60,597 nucleotides of DNA from Streptacidiphilus neutrinimicus (GCF_000787815.1 NZ_BBPO01000003.1:36399-96995); one strand, 5' to 3'; positions 34,302 to 43,346 are shown, numbered from the stretch's first letter. Translations and numbers: made by a program. Notes: generated from the sequence alone by a model not told the origin.

Positions 34302-35417
34302 ATGAAGAGTCAGTTCCCGCGGCAGCGTGTCGCGTCCGAGAGCGGCTCCCCCGTCTCGCTCGACCCGGACGAGCTGCCCGACGGACTGGTGATCGCCGAC
34401 GAGACCGGCTGCGTGGTCGTCTTCAACGCCGCCGCGGCGCGGGTCACCGGCCTGTCCGCGGAGAGCGTCCTCGGCCGGCCGTTGGACGAGGCCCTGCCGT
34501 TGGAGGATCTGGAGGGCCGCCGCTGGTGGCAGCTCACCGACCCCTACGGCGGACTCGACATCCGGACCCGCCAGCCCGAGCGCAACCTGCTGCTGCCCGG
34601 CCCCGGCGGCCGGGAGGTGCTCGTCTCCGTGCGCTACGTCCGGGAGGGGCGCGGGCCGGTGCAGCGCGTCGTCGTCGCGCTGCGGGGCACCGAGGCCCGG
34701 CGGCGGACCGAGCGCAGCCACGCGGAGCTGATCGCCACCGTCGCCCACGAGCTGCGCTCGCCGCTGACGAGCGTCAAGGGCTTCACCGCGACCCTGCTGC
34801 AGAAGTGGGAGCGGTTCACCGAGGACCAGAAGAAGCTGATGCTCGAGACGGTCGACGCGGACGCGAACCGCGTCACCCGTCTGATCGCGGAACTGCTGGA
34901 CATCTCGCGCATCGACTCCGGCCGCCTGGAGGTGCGCCGCCAGCCCGTCCGGCTGGACGCCGCGGTCCGGCGCCATGTCGACGGGCTCGTCGCCGCAGGC
35001 GTTCCGGAGGAACGTTTCGCAGTGCGGGTCGGCGAGCCGCTGCCGCTGCTGTGGGCGGACGCGGACAAGATCGACCAGGTGCTGGGGAACCTGCTGGAAA
35101 ATGCCGTGCGGCACGGCGAGGGCACTGTCACCATCGAGGTCGACCCCGCCAAGTCCGAGGAGGCGACCGGCCGGGTGCGCGAAGGGACGGCGGTGACGGT
35201 GAGCGACCAGGGGCCAGGCATCCCCGAGGAGTCGATCCCGCGCGTCTTCACCCGCTTCTGGCGCGGCAGCAAGCGCGGCGGCACGGGCCTTGGCCTCTAC
35301 ATCGTCAAGGGCATCGTCGAGGCGCACGGCGGAACGATCCGCGTCGACCGCGGGCCCGAGGGTGGGGCGAGTTTCCGATTTATTCTGCCGCCCGGGATTC
35401 CTGAGGTTCTGGCGTAA
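34302..35417 (+). CDS. orphan sensor histidine kinase with PAS domain
   Basis: A 371-residue kinase without clear membrane helices. A PAS-like sensor occupies residues ~25-110 (DGLVIADETGCVVVFNAAAARVTGLSAESVLGRPLDE). The phosphoacceptor is His149 in HELRSPLTS. The ATPase domain has N-box LGNLLENAVRHGEG, G1 DQGPGIPEE and G2 GGTGLGLYIV. No response regulator is adjacent. ATG with GGAGGAGG upstream was chosen over a GTG that begins 36 bases earlier. A TAGGGT -10-like element at 34262 lies about 35 bp before. Confidence 0.92.
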   Translation: MKSQFPRQRVASESGSPVSLDPDELPDGLVIADETGCVVVFNAAAARVTGLSAESVLGRPLDEALPLEDLEGRRWWQLTDPYGGLDIRTRQPERNLLLPGPGGREVLVSVRYVREGRGPVQRVVVALRGTEARRRTERSHAELIATVAHELRSPLTSVKGFTATLLQKWERFTEDQKKLMLETVDADANRVTRLIAELLDISRIDSGRLEVRRQPVRLDAAVRRHVDGLVAAGVPEERFAVRVGEPLPLLWADADKIDQVLGNLLENAVRHGEGTVTIEVDPAKSEEATGRVREGTAVTVSDQGPGIPEESIPRVFTRFWRGSKRGGTGLGLYIVKGIVEAHGGTIRVDRGPEGGASFRFILPPGIPEVLA

Positions 35418-35522
35418 TCCACCGGCGCGCGCACGGCCCTGCACGGACGGCGAACCGTCCGACTTCGGCAACCCATTAGACTCAAGTTTTGGCCGCGCGT
35501 CGCCGCAAATGGGAAGAGAGAG

Positions 35523-36632
35523 ATGTCCGCACCCAACAAGTCGTACGACCCCGTGGAGGTCGAGGCTCTGAAGCCGGAGGAGATCGAGCGTCTGCGCGAC
35601 GAGGCGCTTGCCGCCTTCGCCGCAGCCACGGACCTCGACGCTCTGCACGAGGCCAAGGTCGCGCACATGGGGGACCGCTCCCCGCTCGCGCTCGCCAACC
35701 GTGAGATCGGCGCGCTGCCGCCGGCCGCGAAGGCCGAGGCCGGCAAGCGCGTCGGCGCCGCCCGTGGCGCGGTCAACAAGGCGTTCGCCGCGCGCAAGGT
35801 CGAGCTCGAGGCCGAGCGCGACGCGCGCGTGCTGGTCGAGGAGGCCGTGGACGTCACGCTGCCCTACGACCGCGCCCCGCGCGGCGGTCGGCACCCGCTG
35901 ACGACCTTCGCCGAGCGGCTGATGGACGTCTTCACGGCCATGGGCTACTCCGTCGCCGAGGGCCCCGAGGTCGAGGCCGAGTGGCTGAACTTCGACGCGC
36001 TCAACATGGGTCCGGACCACCCGGCACGCTCCACCCAGGACACCTTCTTCCTCAAGGACGCCGACTCCGTCGTCCTGCGCACGCACACCTCCGGCGTGCA
36101 GATCCGCTCGCTGCTGGCCGCGTCCGAGCCGCCGGTCTACGTGATCTGCCCGGGCCGCGTCTTCCGCAGCGACGAGCTGGACGCCACGCACACCCCCGTC
36201 TTCAACCAGGTCGAGCTGCTCGCCGTGGACGAGGGTCTGACCATGGCGGACCTCAAGGGCACCCTCGACCACATGGTCGAGTCCCTCTTCGGCGAGGGCA
36301 TCTCCACCCGCCTGCGCCCGAACTACTTCCCGTTCACCGAGCCGTCCGCCGAGATGGACATGGTCTGCTTCGTGTGCCGCGGCGAGTCCGTCGGCAACCC
36401 GGACCGTCCCTGCCGGACCTGCTCCTCCGAGGGCTGGATCGAGCTCGGCGGCTGCGGCATGGTGAACCCGCGCGTGCTGGTCGCCTGCGGCATCGACCCC
36501 AACAAGTACAGCGGCTTCGCGTTCGGCTTCGGCATCGAGCGCATGCTCATGTTCCGGCACAACGTCGAGGACATGCGAGACATCGTCGAGGGTGACGTGC
36601 GCTTCACCCTCCCGTTCGGGATGGAGATCTGA
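35523..36632 (+). CDS. pheS: phenylalanine-tRNA ligase alpha subunit
   Basis: A 369-residue PheS. The N-terminal coiled coil (residues 15-95) binds t[27 protein letters not shown] and the class II motifs 2 ([18 protein letters not shown]) and 3 ([14 protein letters not shown]) form the active site. It charges tRNA-Phe as an alpha2beta2 tetramer with PheT. A TAGACT -10 element at 35477-35482 lies upstream. The stop overlaps the pheT start by one base (TGATG). Confidence 0.98.
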   Translation: MSAPNKSYDPVEVEALKPEEIERLRDEALAAFAAATDLDALHEAKVAHMGDRSPLALANREIGALPPAAKAEAGKRVGAARGAVNKAFAARKVELEAERDARVLVEEAVDVTLPYDRAPRGGRHPLTTFAERLMDVFTAMGYSVAEGPEVEAEWLNFDALNMGPDHPARSTQDTFFLKDADSVVLRTHTSGVQIRSLLAASEPPVYVICPGRVFRSDELDATHTPVFNQVELLAVDEGLTMADLKGTLDHMVESLFGEGISTRLRPNYFPFTEPSAEMDMVCFVCRGESVGNPDRPCRTCSSEGWIELGGCGMVNPRVLVACGIDPNKYSGFAFGFGIERMLMFRHNVEDMRDIVEGDVRFTLPFGMEI

Positions 36633-39151
36633 TGCGCGTCCCGCTTTCCTGGCTGCGGGAGTACGTCGACCTCCCCGCGGGTGAGACCGGCCGAGACATC
36701 CAGGCCAAGCTGATCCGCGCCGGCCTCGAGGTCGAGGGCGTCGAGGCCCTCGGCGCCGACCTCAAGGGCCCGCTGGTGGTCGGTCAGGTCCTCGCGATCG
36801 AGGAGCTGACCGAGTTCAAGAAGCCGATCCGCTACTGCCAGGTGGACGTCGGGGACGCCAACGGCACCGGCGAGCCGCAGAACATCGTCTGCGGCGCCCG
36901 CAACTTCGCCGTCGGCGACAAGGTCGTCGTGGTGCTGCCGGGCGCGGTGCTGCCCGGACCTTTCCCGATCGCCGCGCGCCAGACGTACGGCAAGACCTCC
37001 GAGGGCATGATCTGCTCGGCCCGTGAGCTGGGCATGGGCGACGACCACGACGGCATCATCGTGCTGCCGCCGGAGTACGAGCCCGGCACCGACGCGATCG
37101 AGCTGCTGGAGCTGGTCGACGAGGTGCTGGACATCGCCGTCACCGCCGACCGCGGCTACTGCCTCTCGCTGCGCGGCGTCGCCCGGGAGACGGCGATCGC
37201 CTACGGCCTGCCGCTGCGCGACCCGGCCCTGATCGACGTGCCGCCGGCCAACTCCTACGGCCCGGCGGTCAAGGTCGAGGACCAAGCCGGCTGCGACCGC
37301 TTCGTCGCGCGCAGCGTGGTGGGCGTCGACCCGGCGGCGAAGTCGCCGATCTGGATGCAGCGCCGGATCCAGAAGGCGGGCATGCGCCCGATCTCGCTGG
37401 CCGTCGACATCACCAACTACGTGATGCTCGAGATGGGCCAGCCGCTGCACGCCTACGACCGCCACCGCATCGACGGTGCGATCACGGTCCGCCGTGCCGC
37501 GCAGGGCGAGAAGCTGCGCACGCTGGACGGCGTGGAGCGCACCCTCGACGCCGAGGACCTGCTGATCTGCGACGACTCCGGCCCGATCGGCATCGCCGGC
37601 GTCATGGGCGGCGCGGGCACCGAGATCGCGGACGCGGTCGTCGACCCGGAGACGGGCGAGGTCACCGGCACCACCGAGATCGTCATCGAGGCCGCGCACT
37701 TCGCGCCGGTCTCCATCGCGCGCACCGCGCGCCGCCACAAGCTGCCCTCCGAGGCGGCCAAGCGCTTCGAGCGCGGCGTCGACCCGGAGGCCGCCAAGGC
37801 CGCCGCGCAGCGCGCGGTGGACCTGCTGGTCCTGGTCGCCGGCGGCACCGCCGAGGCCGGTGTGACGGACATCGTCGCGCCGCACCCGGTGCACGCGATC
37901 TCCATCGCCGCCGACCTCCCGGACCGCGTCGCGGGCCAGGAGTACGGGCGGGAGACCGTCGTGCGCCGTCTCCAGGAGGTCGGCTGCACGGTCGTCGGCA
38001 CGGACGTGCTGGTCGTCACCCCGCCGACCTGGCGCCCGGACCTGACCGACCCGAACGACCTCTGCGAGGAGGTCATCCGGCTCGAGGGCTACGAGAACCT
38101 GCCCTCCACGCTGCCGAACGTCCCCGCGGGCCGCGGTCTGACGGAGGCCCAGCGCCTGCGCCGCCGCATCGGCATCGCACTGGCCTCGGCCGGCCACGTC
38201 GAGGTGCAGAACTACCCGTTCATCGGTGAGGCGGTCCTCGACGCGCTCGGCATCGAGGCGGGCGACCCGCGCCGCGACACCGTGAAGATCGCCAACCCGA
38301 TCTCGCACGAGGAGCCGTCGCTCCGCACCACGCTGCTGCCGGGCCTGCTGGGCGCGCTGCACCGCAACGTCGGGCGCGGTATGATGGACGTGGCGCTGTT
38401 CGAGCTCGGCCGCGTCTTCCGCGTCGACGGCACGGCGGAGACGCTGTACCACGCGCCGCGTCTGCCGGTTGACCGCCGTCCCACCGAGGACGAGATCGCG
38501 CAGCTGGACGCGGCCCTGCCGCGTCAGCCGTACCGGGTCGGCGCGGTGTTCGCGGGCAACCGCGAACCGCAGGGCTGGTGGGGCAAGCCGCAGGCGTGGA
38601 CCTGGGCCGACGCCGTCGAGGCGGCGCGCACTGTCGCGGACGCGGCACGCGTGTCGCTGACGGTCCGCCAGGACCAGCACACCCCGTGGCACCCGGGCCG
38701 CTGCGCCGCGCTGTACGTCGGCGAGCAGCTCGTCGGCCACGCGGGCGAGCTGCACCCGCGCGCCGTCAAGGCCCTGAACCTGCCGGAGCGCACCTGCGCG
38801 ATGGAGCTGGACCTGGACCTGCTGACGGCGGGTGGCGCGGTGAGGGCCGAGGCTCCGAAGATCTCCACCTTCCCGGTGGCGACGCAGGACGTGGCGCTGG
38901 TCGTCGACGACGCCGTCAAGGCCGCCGACGTCGAGGCCGCGCTCCGCGCGGGCGCGGGACCGCTGCTCGAGTCGCTGCGGCTGTTCGACGTCTACCGGGG
39001 CGAGAGCATCGGCGCGGGCAGGAAGTCCCTGGCCTACGCCCTCCGCTTCCGCGCGGCGGACCGCACCCTTACGGCAGACGAGGCCTCCGCGGCCCGCGAG
39101 TCGGCCGTCGCCGAGGCCGCCACCCGCGTCGGCGCGACCCTCCGCGGCTGA
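36632..39151 (+). CDS. pheT: phenylalanine-tRNA ligase beta subunit
   Basis: An 839-residue PheT with the full domain set: N-terminal part ([16 protein letters not shown]), the tRNA-binding OB fold ([10 protein letters not shown]...YCQVDVG), B3/B4 editing domains ([44 protein letters not shown]), B5 ([17 protein letters not shown]) and the C-terminal anticodon-binding RRM ([21 protein letters not shown]). It is translationally coupled to pheS. Terminator hairpin 15 bp downstream. Confidence 0.98.
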   Translation: MRVPLSWLREYVDLPAGETGRDIQAKLIRAGLEVEGVEALGADLKGPLVVGQVLAIEELTEFKKPIRYCQVDVGDANGTGEPQNIVCGARNFAVGDKVVVVLPGAVLPGPFPIAARQTYGKTSEGMICSARELGMGDDHDGIIVLPPEYEPGTDAIELLELVDEVLDIAVTADRGYCLSLRGVARETAIAYGLPLRDPALIDVPPANSYGPAVKVEDQAGCDRFVARSVVGVDPAAKSPIWMQRRIQKAGMRPISLAVDITNYVMLEMGQPLHAYDRHRIDGAITVRRAAQGEKLRTLDGVERTLDAEDLLICDDSGPIGIAGVMGGAGTEIADAVVDPETGEVTGTTEIVIEAAHFAPVSIARTARRHKLPSEAAKRFERGVDPEAAKAAAQRAVDLLVLVAGGTAEAGVTDIVAPHPVHAISIAADLPDRVAGQEYGRETVVRRLQEVGCTVVGTDVLVVTPPTWRPDLTDPNDLCEEVIRLEGYENLPSTLPNVPAGRGLTEAQRLRRRIGIALASAGHVEVQNYPFIGEAVLDALGIEAGDPRRDTVKIANPISHEEPSLRTTLLPGLLGALHRNVGRGMMDVALFELGRVFRVDGTAETLYHAPRLPVDRRPTEDEIAQLDAALPRQPYRVGAVFAGNREPQGWWGKPQAWTWADAVEAARTVADAARVSLTVRQDQHTPWHPGRCAALYVGEQLVGHAGELHPRAVKALNLPERTCAMELDLDLLTAGGAVRAEAPKISTFPVATQDVALVVDDAVKAADVEAALRAGAGPLLESLRLFDVYRGESIGAGRKSLAYALRFRAADRTLTADEASAARESAVAEAATRVGATLRG

Positions 39152-39165
39152 CACCCGGGAACACC

Positions 39166-39206
39166 GGGCCCGCTCTTTCCCTCCGGGGGAGGAGCGGGCC
39201 CTTTTT
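39166..39206 (+). terminator. terminator after pheST
   Basis: GGGCCCGCTC and GAGCGGGCCC form a 10-bp stem enclosing a smaller CTCC/GGAG hairpin, followed by TTTTT. It is one of the few classic intrinsic terminators in the window. Confidence 0.9.
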
Positions 39207-39249
39207 CGCGCCTTGGGCACCCCCTCAGGCGAGTGCAACTTCATCGGTA

Positions 39250-39263
39250 CTTGAGTTGTCAAG
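39250..39263. promoter_or_regulatory. MarR operator candidate
   Basis: CTTGAGTTGTCAAG has 5-bp inverted arms CTTGA/TCAAG with a 4-bp centre and lies 19 bp upstream of the MarR start, the usual place for autoregulation. Confidence 0.6.
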
Positions 39264-39282
39264 CATCTGCTAGCGTTCCCCC

Positions 39283-39741
39283 ATGCACGACCCACTCGAC
39301 ACCGCACTGCGCCTCACCCGCGCGCACGGCGCACTGGTGAGGCAGCTCGACTCCGTCCTCTCCAACCGGCACGGCATCAGCTACGCCGACCTGCAGATCC
39401 TGCTGCATCTCGGTGCGGCCGAACGCGGCCGCATGCGGAGGGTGGATCTCGCCGCCGCGCTCGGCCTGACCGCGTCGGGGGTGACCCGGGCGCTGGGGCC
39501 GCTGGAACGGATCGGCCTGGTGGAGCGGGAGAAGGACCCCCGTGACGCGCGGGTCGCGTACGCCGCGCTGACGGCGACGGGCCGGGGGTTGCTGGAGCAG
39601 ATGACCGCCAGCGCGGAGGAGGTGGCCGAGGACTGGTTCACCGCCGGCTGCACCGGGGCCGAGGTGGACAGTCTGGGACGGCTGCTCACGGGCCTCGGCG
39701 GGCGGGGCCGACCGCGCGCGACGAGGGCGACCGATGCTTGA
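39283..39741 (+). CDS. MarR-family regulator
   Basis: A 152-residue MarR protein. The winged helix is near residues 30-100 (ISYADLQILLHLG...RMRRVDLAAALGLTASGVTRALGPLERIGLVEREKDPRDARV), with dimerisation helices at both ends. Ligand unknown. It is probably autoregulated through the inverted repeat upstream. The kinase gene follows after 61 bp. Confidence 0.92.
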   Translation: MHDPLDTALRLTRAHGALVRQLDSVLSNRHGISYADLQILLHLGAAERGRMRRVDLAAALGLTASGVTRALGPLERIGLVEREKDPRDARVAYAALTATGRGLLEQMTASAEEVAEDWFTAGCTGAEVDSLGRLLTGLGGRGRPRATRATDA

Positions 39742-39802
39742 CTGGGTGGATCTGCTGGTGGGGACCGGTTCGTGGCTCTGCGGACGGAGGGAGGCGGAAG
39801 GG

Positions 39803-40669
39803 ATGAGCGCCGACGGCGAGCTCGCCGAGGTGACCGCGCTGGACTACGTCGAGCCGCTGCGCACGGGAGGGTCGCTGCCCGCCGTCGTGGAGACGGACGA
39901 CTACGGGACGTACGTGGTGAAGTTCCACGCCGCCGCGCAGGGCCGCAAGGCGCTGGTCGCGGAGGTGGTCGTCGGGGAGCTGGCGCGTCGGCTGGGGCTG
40001 CGCGTGCCGGAGCTGGTGCTGATCCGGTTCGACCCGGCCGTCGCCGCGCACGAGCCAGACCAGGAGGTGCAGGACCTGCACCGGGCCAGTGCGGGCCTCA
40101 ACCTCGGCATGGACTACCTGCCCGGGGCCACCGACTTCACCCCCGGCCAGGACGGCGTCGACCTCAGTCCCGAGGAGGCGGGCCGCGTGGTCTGGTTCGA
40201 CGCGCTCGTGGGCAACGTGGACCGGACGGTCCGCAACCCGAACCTGATGGTCTGGCATCGCCGTCTCTGGCTGATCGACCACGGCGCCGCGCTGATCTTC
40301 CACCACCGCTGGGAGGGCGCTGACGAGGCCGTGGGCAAGGCGTACGACATGTCCGCGCACGCTCTCGGCGGCTACGCGCCGGACGTGCTCGCCGCGGACG
40401 ACGCGCTCGCGCCGCTGGTCACCGAGGCGCTGCTGCGCGAGGTCGCCGCCGAGATCCCGGACGAGTGGCTGGCGCCCGAGCCCGGCTTCCCGAGCCCGGA
40501 CGCCTTGCGGGACGCCTACGCGCGGCATTTGGCCGCGCGCGTCGCCCGCTCCCAGGACTGGATCCCGCGCTGCTTCGCCACCGCGGACGAGCTCGCCGCC
40601 GCCGACGCGGCGAAGCGCGCCCGCACCCTGGCCGGTCGCCCGGCCTGGCTGCAGCACGTACGCGGGTGA
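39803..40669 (+). CDS. HipA-family kinase-like protein
   Basis: A 288-residue kinase-like protein. The nucleotide-binding strand Y/F-VVKF is followed by LVAEVVVGELARRLGLRVPELVLI; the catalytic loop NVDRTVRNPNLMVW (Asp and Asn) and the metal-binding LIDHGAALIF are HipA/PI3K-like. Such proteins often sit beside a DUF3037 partner; none is present here, and no HipB-like antitoxin either. It could phosphorylate a protein or small molecule. The ATG has GGAGG upstream; the longer frame from 39734 overlaps MarR and was not used. Confidence 0.8.
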   Translation: MSADGELAEVTALDYVEPLRTGGSLPAVVETDDYGTYVVKFHAAAQGRKALVAEVVVGELARRLGLRVPELVLIRFDPAVAAHEPDQEVQDLHRASAGLNLGMDYLPGATDFTPGQDGVDLSPEEAGRVVWFDALVGNVDRTVRNPNLMVWHRRLWLIDHGAALIFHHRWEGADEAVGKAYDMSAHALGGYAPDVLAADDALAPLVTEALLREVAAEIPDEWLAPEPGFPSPDALRDAYARHLAARVARSQDWIPRCFATADELAAADAAKRARTLAGRPAWLQHVRG

Positions 40670-40694
40670 CGGCGCCAGGGCCGGCCGGTGAGGG

Positions 40695-40991
40695 TCAGCC
40701 GCGGGTGGAGTGGTGGTAGCAGGCGACGTCGTGCTGCGCGTTGGGGCTGTAGTGCTGGCCGCCCGTGCCGCCGTTGACGCTGTTGATGCCCGGTTCGTCG
40801 AACGGCGAGCCGGGGGAGTCGGCCGCGTGGCCCGGCGTGGTACCGCCTGCGGCCTCGATCATCTGGCAGTTCTGGCTCGGCGGACCGGTCCCGCTGGGGC
40901 TGCCCGCGCCCGCCCACGCCGGGGCTGTGCCGGTCCTGTGTGACGTGTTGTGGCTCCAGCGGGGAGTACGCGTCGAGCAGAGGGTCTTCAA
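40695..40991 (-). CDS. small Cys-containing protein, possibly secreted, start unclear
   Basis: A 98-residue frame whose C-terminal part (NCQMIEAAGGTTPGHAADSPGSPFDEPGINSVNGGTGGQHYSPNAQHDVACYHH) looks like the conserved end of small actinomycete exported proteins with a GSPF-N/D-E...QYDVAC pattern. The N-terminal TTG start has no ribosome-binding site and no signal peptide is seen, so the gene may be N-terminally damaged or start elsewhere. Family from memory; low certainty. Confidence 0.45.
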   Translation of the reverse strand: MKTLCSTRTPRWSHNTSHRTGTAPAWAGAGSPSGTGPPSQNCQMIEAAGGTTPGHAADSPGSPFDEPGINSVNGGTGGQHYSPNAQHDVACYHHSTRG

Positions 40992-41007
40992 CGGGTAGGT
41001 TCACGAC

Positions 41008-42000
41008 ATGCGGATCACAGTGATAGGCGCGGGAGCGATCGGCGGGTTCATCGGCACGCGGCTGGCGGCGGCGAGCGTGGGGACGGCTGTGAGCGCGGTG
41101 GCGCGCGGCGCGACGCACGCGGCGCTGGCGGAGCACGGGTGGCGGGTGCGCGAGGCGGACGGCACGCTGCTGACCGCGCCGGTCGCCGCGCTCGCCGACT
41201 CCGCCCAGCCGGGGTCCGTCGCCGCGCTCGGGCCGCAGGACCTGGTCCTGCTCGCGGTCAAGGCGCAGGCGCTGCCGGCCGTCCTGTCCGCGGTCGAGCC
41301 GCTGCTGGGGCCGGAGACGATCGTGGTCCCCGCACTCAACGGTGTGCCGTGGTGGTTCTTCGAGGGCTTCGGCGGACCGTGCGAGGGCCGCTCGCTCGAC
41401 TCCGTCGACCCGGGCGGCCGCGCCGCCGCCGCGATCCCCGTGCGGCACGTCGTCGGCAGCGTCGTGCACATGAGCTGCGCCACGCCCGAGCCCGGACTGG
41501 TCCGGCACGTCGCCGGGACCGGACTCATCCTCGGCGAGCCGGACCGCACGAGCTCGACGCGGCTGGCCGCGCTGGTGGAGCTGATGAGCGGCGCCGGCCT
41601 GGACGCGACGGCTTCCCCGTCCATCCAGGCGGACATCTGGTACAAGCTCTGGGGCAACATGACCACCAACCCGATCTCCGCGCTGACGCGCGCCACTGCC
41701 GACCGGATCATCGACGACGAGCTGGTGCTGGCGTTCTGCCACGCGGCGATGCGCGAGGCGGCCGAGATCGGCGCCCGGATCGGCTGCCCGATCGGCGAGA
41801 CCCCGGACGACCGCACGGTGGTGACCCGCAAGCTGGGCGCGTTCCGCACCTCGATGCTCCAGGACATGGAGGCCGGGCGGGAGCTGGAGCTGGACGCGCT
41901 GGTCGGCGCCGTCCGCGAGATCGGCCGGGCGGTCGAGGTCCCGACGCCCACCGTCGACGCGATCCTGGGGCTCACCCGGTTGGCCGCGGCCTGCCGGTGA
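41008..42000 (+). CDS. ketopantoate reductase-family protein
   Basis: A 330-residue NADPH-dependent reductase of the PanE type. GAGAIGGFIG is the cofactor motif, VKAQALP and PALNGVPWW follow, and the catalytic Lys/substrate segment WYKLWGNMTTNPISALTRA and the C-terminal helical domain are present. It may make pantoate for coenzyme A, or a paralogue may act on another 2-oxoacid. A TAGGTT -10 element is 6 bases before the ATG, with no ribosome-binding site, so the transcript may be leaderless. The gene stands alone. Confidence 0.9.
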   Translation: MRITVIGAGAIGGFIGTRLAAASVGTAVSAVARGATHAALAEHGWRVREADGTLLTAPVAALADSAQPGSVAALGPQDLVLLAVKAQALPAVLSAVEPLLGPETIVVPALNGVPWWFFEGFGGPCEGRSLDSVDPGGRAAAAIPVRHVVGSVVHMSCATPEPGLVRHVAGTGLILGEPDRTSSTRLAALVELMSGAGLDATASPSIQADIWYKLWGNMTTNPISALTRATADRIIDDELVLAFCHAAMREAAEIGARIGCPIGETPDDRTVVTRKLGAFRTSMLQDMEAGRELELDALVGAVREIGRAVEVPTPTVDAILGLTRLAAACR

Positions 42001-42124
42001 CACCTGTCGCGCCACTTCGCCCCGACAGGTCGGAGTTGCGTCAAGATGCCCTCCGTCCCGGCGGCCGGATTGCTACGGTTCTACGGTTGGACCGCCGGTA
42101 CCGAGGGTTCGGGTTGGGGACGCC

Positions 42125-42934
42125 ATGAGCGATTACCTGTTGGCTGGTCAGGCTGGTCAGGCCTCGGAGCTGGAGCTGGACCGCCTGCTGCTCCAGTCGG
42201 AGGTCTGGGAGCCGGCCGGCCGGAGGCTGCTTGAGCAGATCGGTGCCGACGGCCACGGCCGCCGGGCGCTCGACGTCGGATGCGGGGCCCTCGGCTGGCT
42301 GCGGCTGCTGAGCTCCTGGACCGGCGACACCGGCTCGGTGCTGGGCTCGGACATCGACAAGGCGCTGCTGGAGCGCGCCGCGGGCGTCGCCGAGCGCGAC
42401 AAGCTGCTCAACGTGCGGCTGCTGGTGGACGACCTGTTCGTCTCCAAGCTGGAGCGGCACGGCTTCGACCTCGTCCACGCCCGGTTGATGCTCGCGCCCC
42501 TGGGCCGGGCGGAGAAGCAGCTCAGCAGCCACCTCGCGCTGCTGGCCCCCGGCGGGGTGCTCGCCCTGGAGGAGCCGGACTGCCGCAGCTGGCGCTTCGA
42601 GGCCCCGGCGCCGGCCGCGGAGCGGGTGATCGAGCTGCTGGCACAGGCGTTCCGCGCGTCCGGCGGCGACATGGACGCCGGCCGCGCCCTCCCCGAGCTG
42701 CTGCACGCACGCGGCCTCAACCCGCGCGTCCGCACCGAGGTGCTGCAACTCGCCCCCGGGCATCCCTACCTGCGCATGCCGCTGGACCTGGCCCAGGCGC
42801 TCCGGGAACGACTGGTGGCTGTAACCGACGCGGGCGAGCTGGACGCGCTGCTGGCGGAGGCGGAGGCGGAGCTGGCCGCGCCCGGCCGGCGCGGCACGAC
42901 CTTCACCATGGTCCAGTGCTGGGCCAGGGTCTGA
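42125..42934 (+). CDS. SAM-dependent methyltransferase
   Basis: A 269-residue class I methyltransferase. Motif I is LDVGCGALGWLRLL, the acidic residue of motif II is in GSDIDKALLERA, and FDLVHARLMLAPLG and LLAPGGVLALEEPDC form motifs IV-VI. No transmembrane segments. The methyl acceptor is unknown. It is convergent with the tRNA-like array, and its stop lies 33 bp before the array terminator hairpin on the other strand. Confidence 0.85.
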   Translation: MSDYLLAGQAGQASELELDRLLLQSEVWEPAGRRLLEQIGADGHGRRALDVGCGALGWLRLLSSWTGDTGSVLGSDIDKALLERAAGVAERDKLLNVRLLVDDLFVSKLERHGFDLVHARLMLAPLGRAEKQLSSHLALLAPGGVLALEEPDCRSWRFEAPAPAAERVIELLAQAFRASGGDMDAGRALPELLHARGLNPRVRTEVLQLAPGHPYLRMPLDLAQALRERLVAVTDAGELDALLAEAEAELAAPGRRGTTFTMVQCWARV

Positions 42935-42966
42935 GCAGGCGTCAGCGCGACAGCGCATAAGTGAGA

Positions 42967-42991
42967 CCCGGGAGCATATCCGGCTCCCGGG
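42967..42991 (-). terminator. terminator closing the tRNA-like array
   Basis: CCCGGGAGC and GCTCCCGGG make a perfect 9-bp stem around the 7-nt loop CGGATAT. It lies at the minus-strand end of the permuted tRNA array and may serve the convergent methyltransferase gene as well. Confidence 0.75.
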
Positions 42992-43050
42992 CCTCGTGGT
43001 GCCACCTCTGGAGGCGTCGGCACGTTTAAGAGTGCGGGTCATCCTCAGGT

Positions 43051-43120
43051 CGCCGTGTTCTCCCTTTGAACTACCTCCGCATGCTGGAGCGGAGAGCAGG
43101 AGTTGAACCTGCATCCGGCA
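43051..43120 (-). ncRNA. circularly permuted tRNA-Gly-like RNA core
   Basis: Read 5'-3' on the minus strand the parts are in permuted order. Anticodon-stem 3' strand TGCCG (43120-43116), variable loop GAT, T-arm GCAGG-TTCAACT-CCTGC (43112-43096), acceptor 3' strand TCTCCGC (43095-43089), then TCCA plus GCAT, then acceptor 5' strand GCGGAGG (43080-43074), UA, D-arm GTTC-AAAGGGA-GAAC (43071-43057), A, and anticodon-stem 5' strand CGGCG (43055-43051). Acceptor pairs 7/7 (one G-U), anticodon stem 5/5 (one G-U), D 4/4, T 5/5. GCGGxxGTAGTTCAA and xCCGCTCCA are typical of bacterial tRNA-Gly. The conserved U8, A14, GG18-19, A21 and TTCAA are there. No anticodon can be named because the loop is open. 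Confidence 0.8.
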
Positions 43121-43194
43121 AGTGCTGCCCGTACTCGGTCGATCCGACGCCGGGTGGCGGATGCTGAGTCTGGAGCGAGAGTCTGAGATTGATC

Positions 43195-43269
43195 GCGGCT
43201 GCCTCTACCGTCGTTGGGCTACCCCGGCGCGAAGTGCCGGGAGGAGGACTCGAACCTCCGCTGGACCGC
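43195..43269 (-). ncRNA. circularly permuted tRNA-like RNA core
   Basis: On the minus strand: anticodon-stem 3' strand GCGGT (43269-43265), variable loop CCAGC, T-arm GGAGG-TTCGAGT-CCTCC (43259-43243), acceptor 3' strand TCCCGGC (43242-43236), linker ACTTCGC (7 nt), acceptor 5' strand GCCGGGG (43228-43222), UA, D-arm GCC...GGC with AACGACGGTAGA loop (43219-43201), A, anticodon-stem 5' strand GCCGC (43199-43195). Acceptor pairs 7/7 (one G-U), anticodon stem 5/5 (one G-U). The D-loop has A14, G18-G19 and A21; the T-loop is canonical. The linker lacks CCA. It is 74 nt upstream of the Gly-like core on the same strand. Confidence 0.78.
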
Positions 43270-43313
43270 GTTCGTCACGACAAGCTTCAGCTTCAGCTTG
43301 CGCTCCTGGCGCA

Positions 43314-43334
43314 CCCCGCCCACCGGGGGCGGGG
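43314..43334 (-). terminator. hairpin after the DUF7873-like gene
   Basis: CCCCGCCC and GGGCGGGG make a perfect 8-bp stem with the loop CCGGT, 12 bp after the stop of the protein gene. It could end its mRNA or separate it from the permuted tRNA RNAs. Just downstream TGCGC-CAGGA-GCGCA (43313-43299) and CAAGCT/AGCTTG (43300-43281) form two more hairpins. Confidence 0.6.
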
Positions 43335-43346
43335 AGTCTGTGTCTG

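Noticed and set aside
33492-36560. 1022-codon antisense frame over the methyltransferase, kinase and pheS
   Set aside because: It covers three recognised genes on the other strand and has low-complexity His/Arg-rich sequence.
36323-39307. 994-codon open frame antisense to pheT
   Set aside because: GC-rich codon bias leaves long stop-free antisense frames; it is opposite a complete pheT and has no domain.
43235-43320. An ordinary 86-nt tRNA using GGCGGGG (43320-43314) as the acceptor 5' strand
   Set aside because: It pairs 6/7 with TCCCGGC, but GGCGGGG is already in a perfect terminator-like hairpin, there is no UA or GG in the D position and the anticodon loop would be 8 nt. The permuted reading gives 7/7 and all conserved residues.
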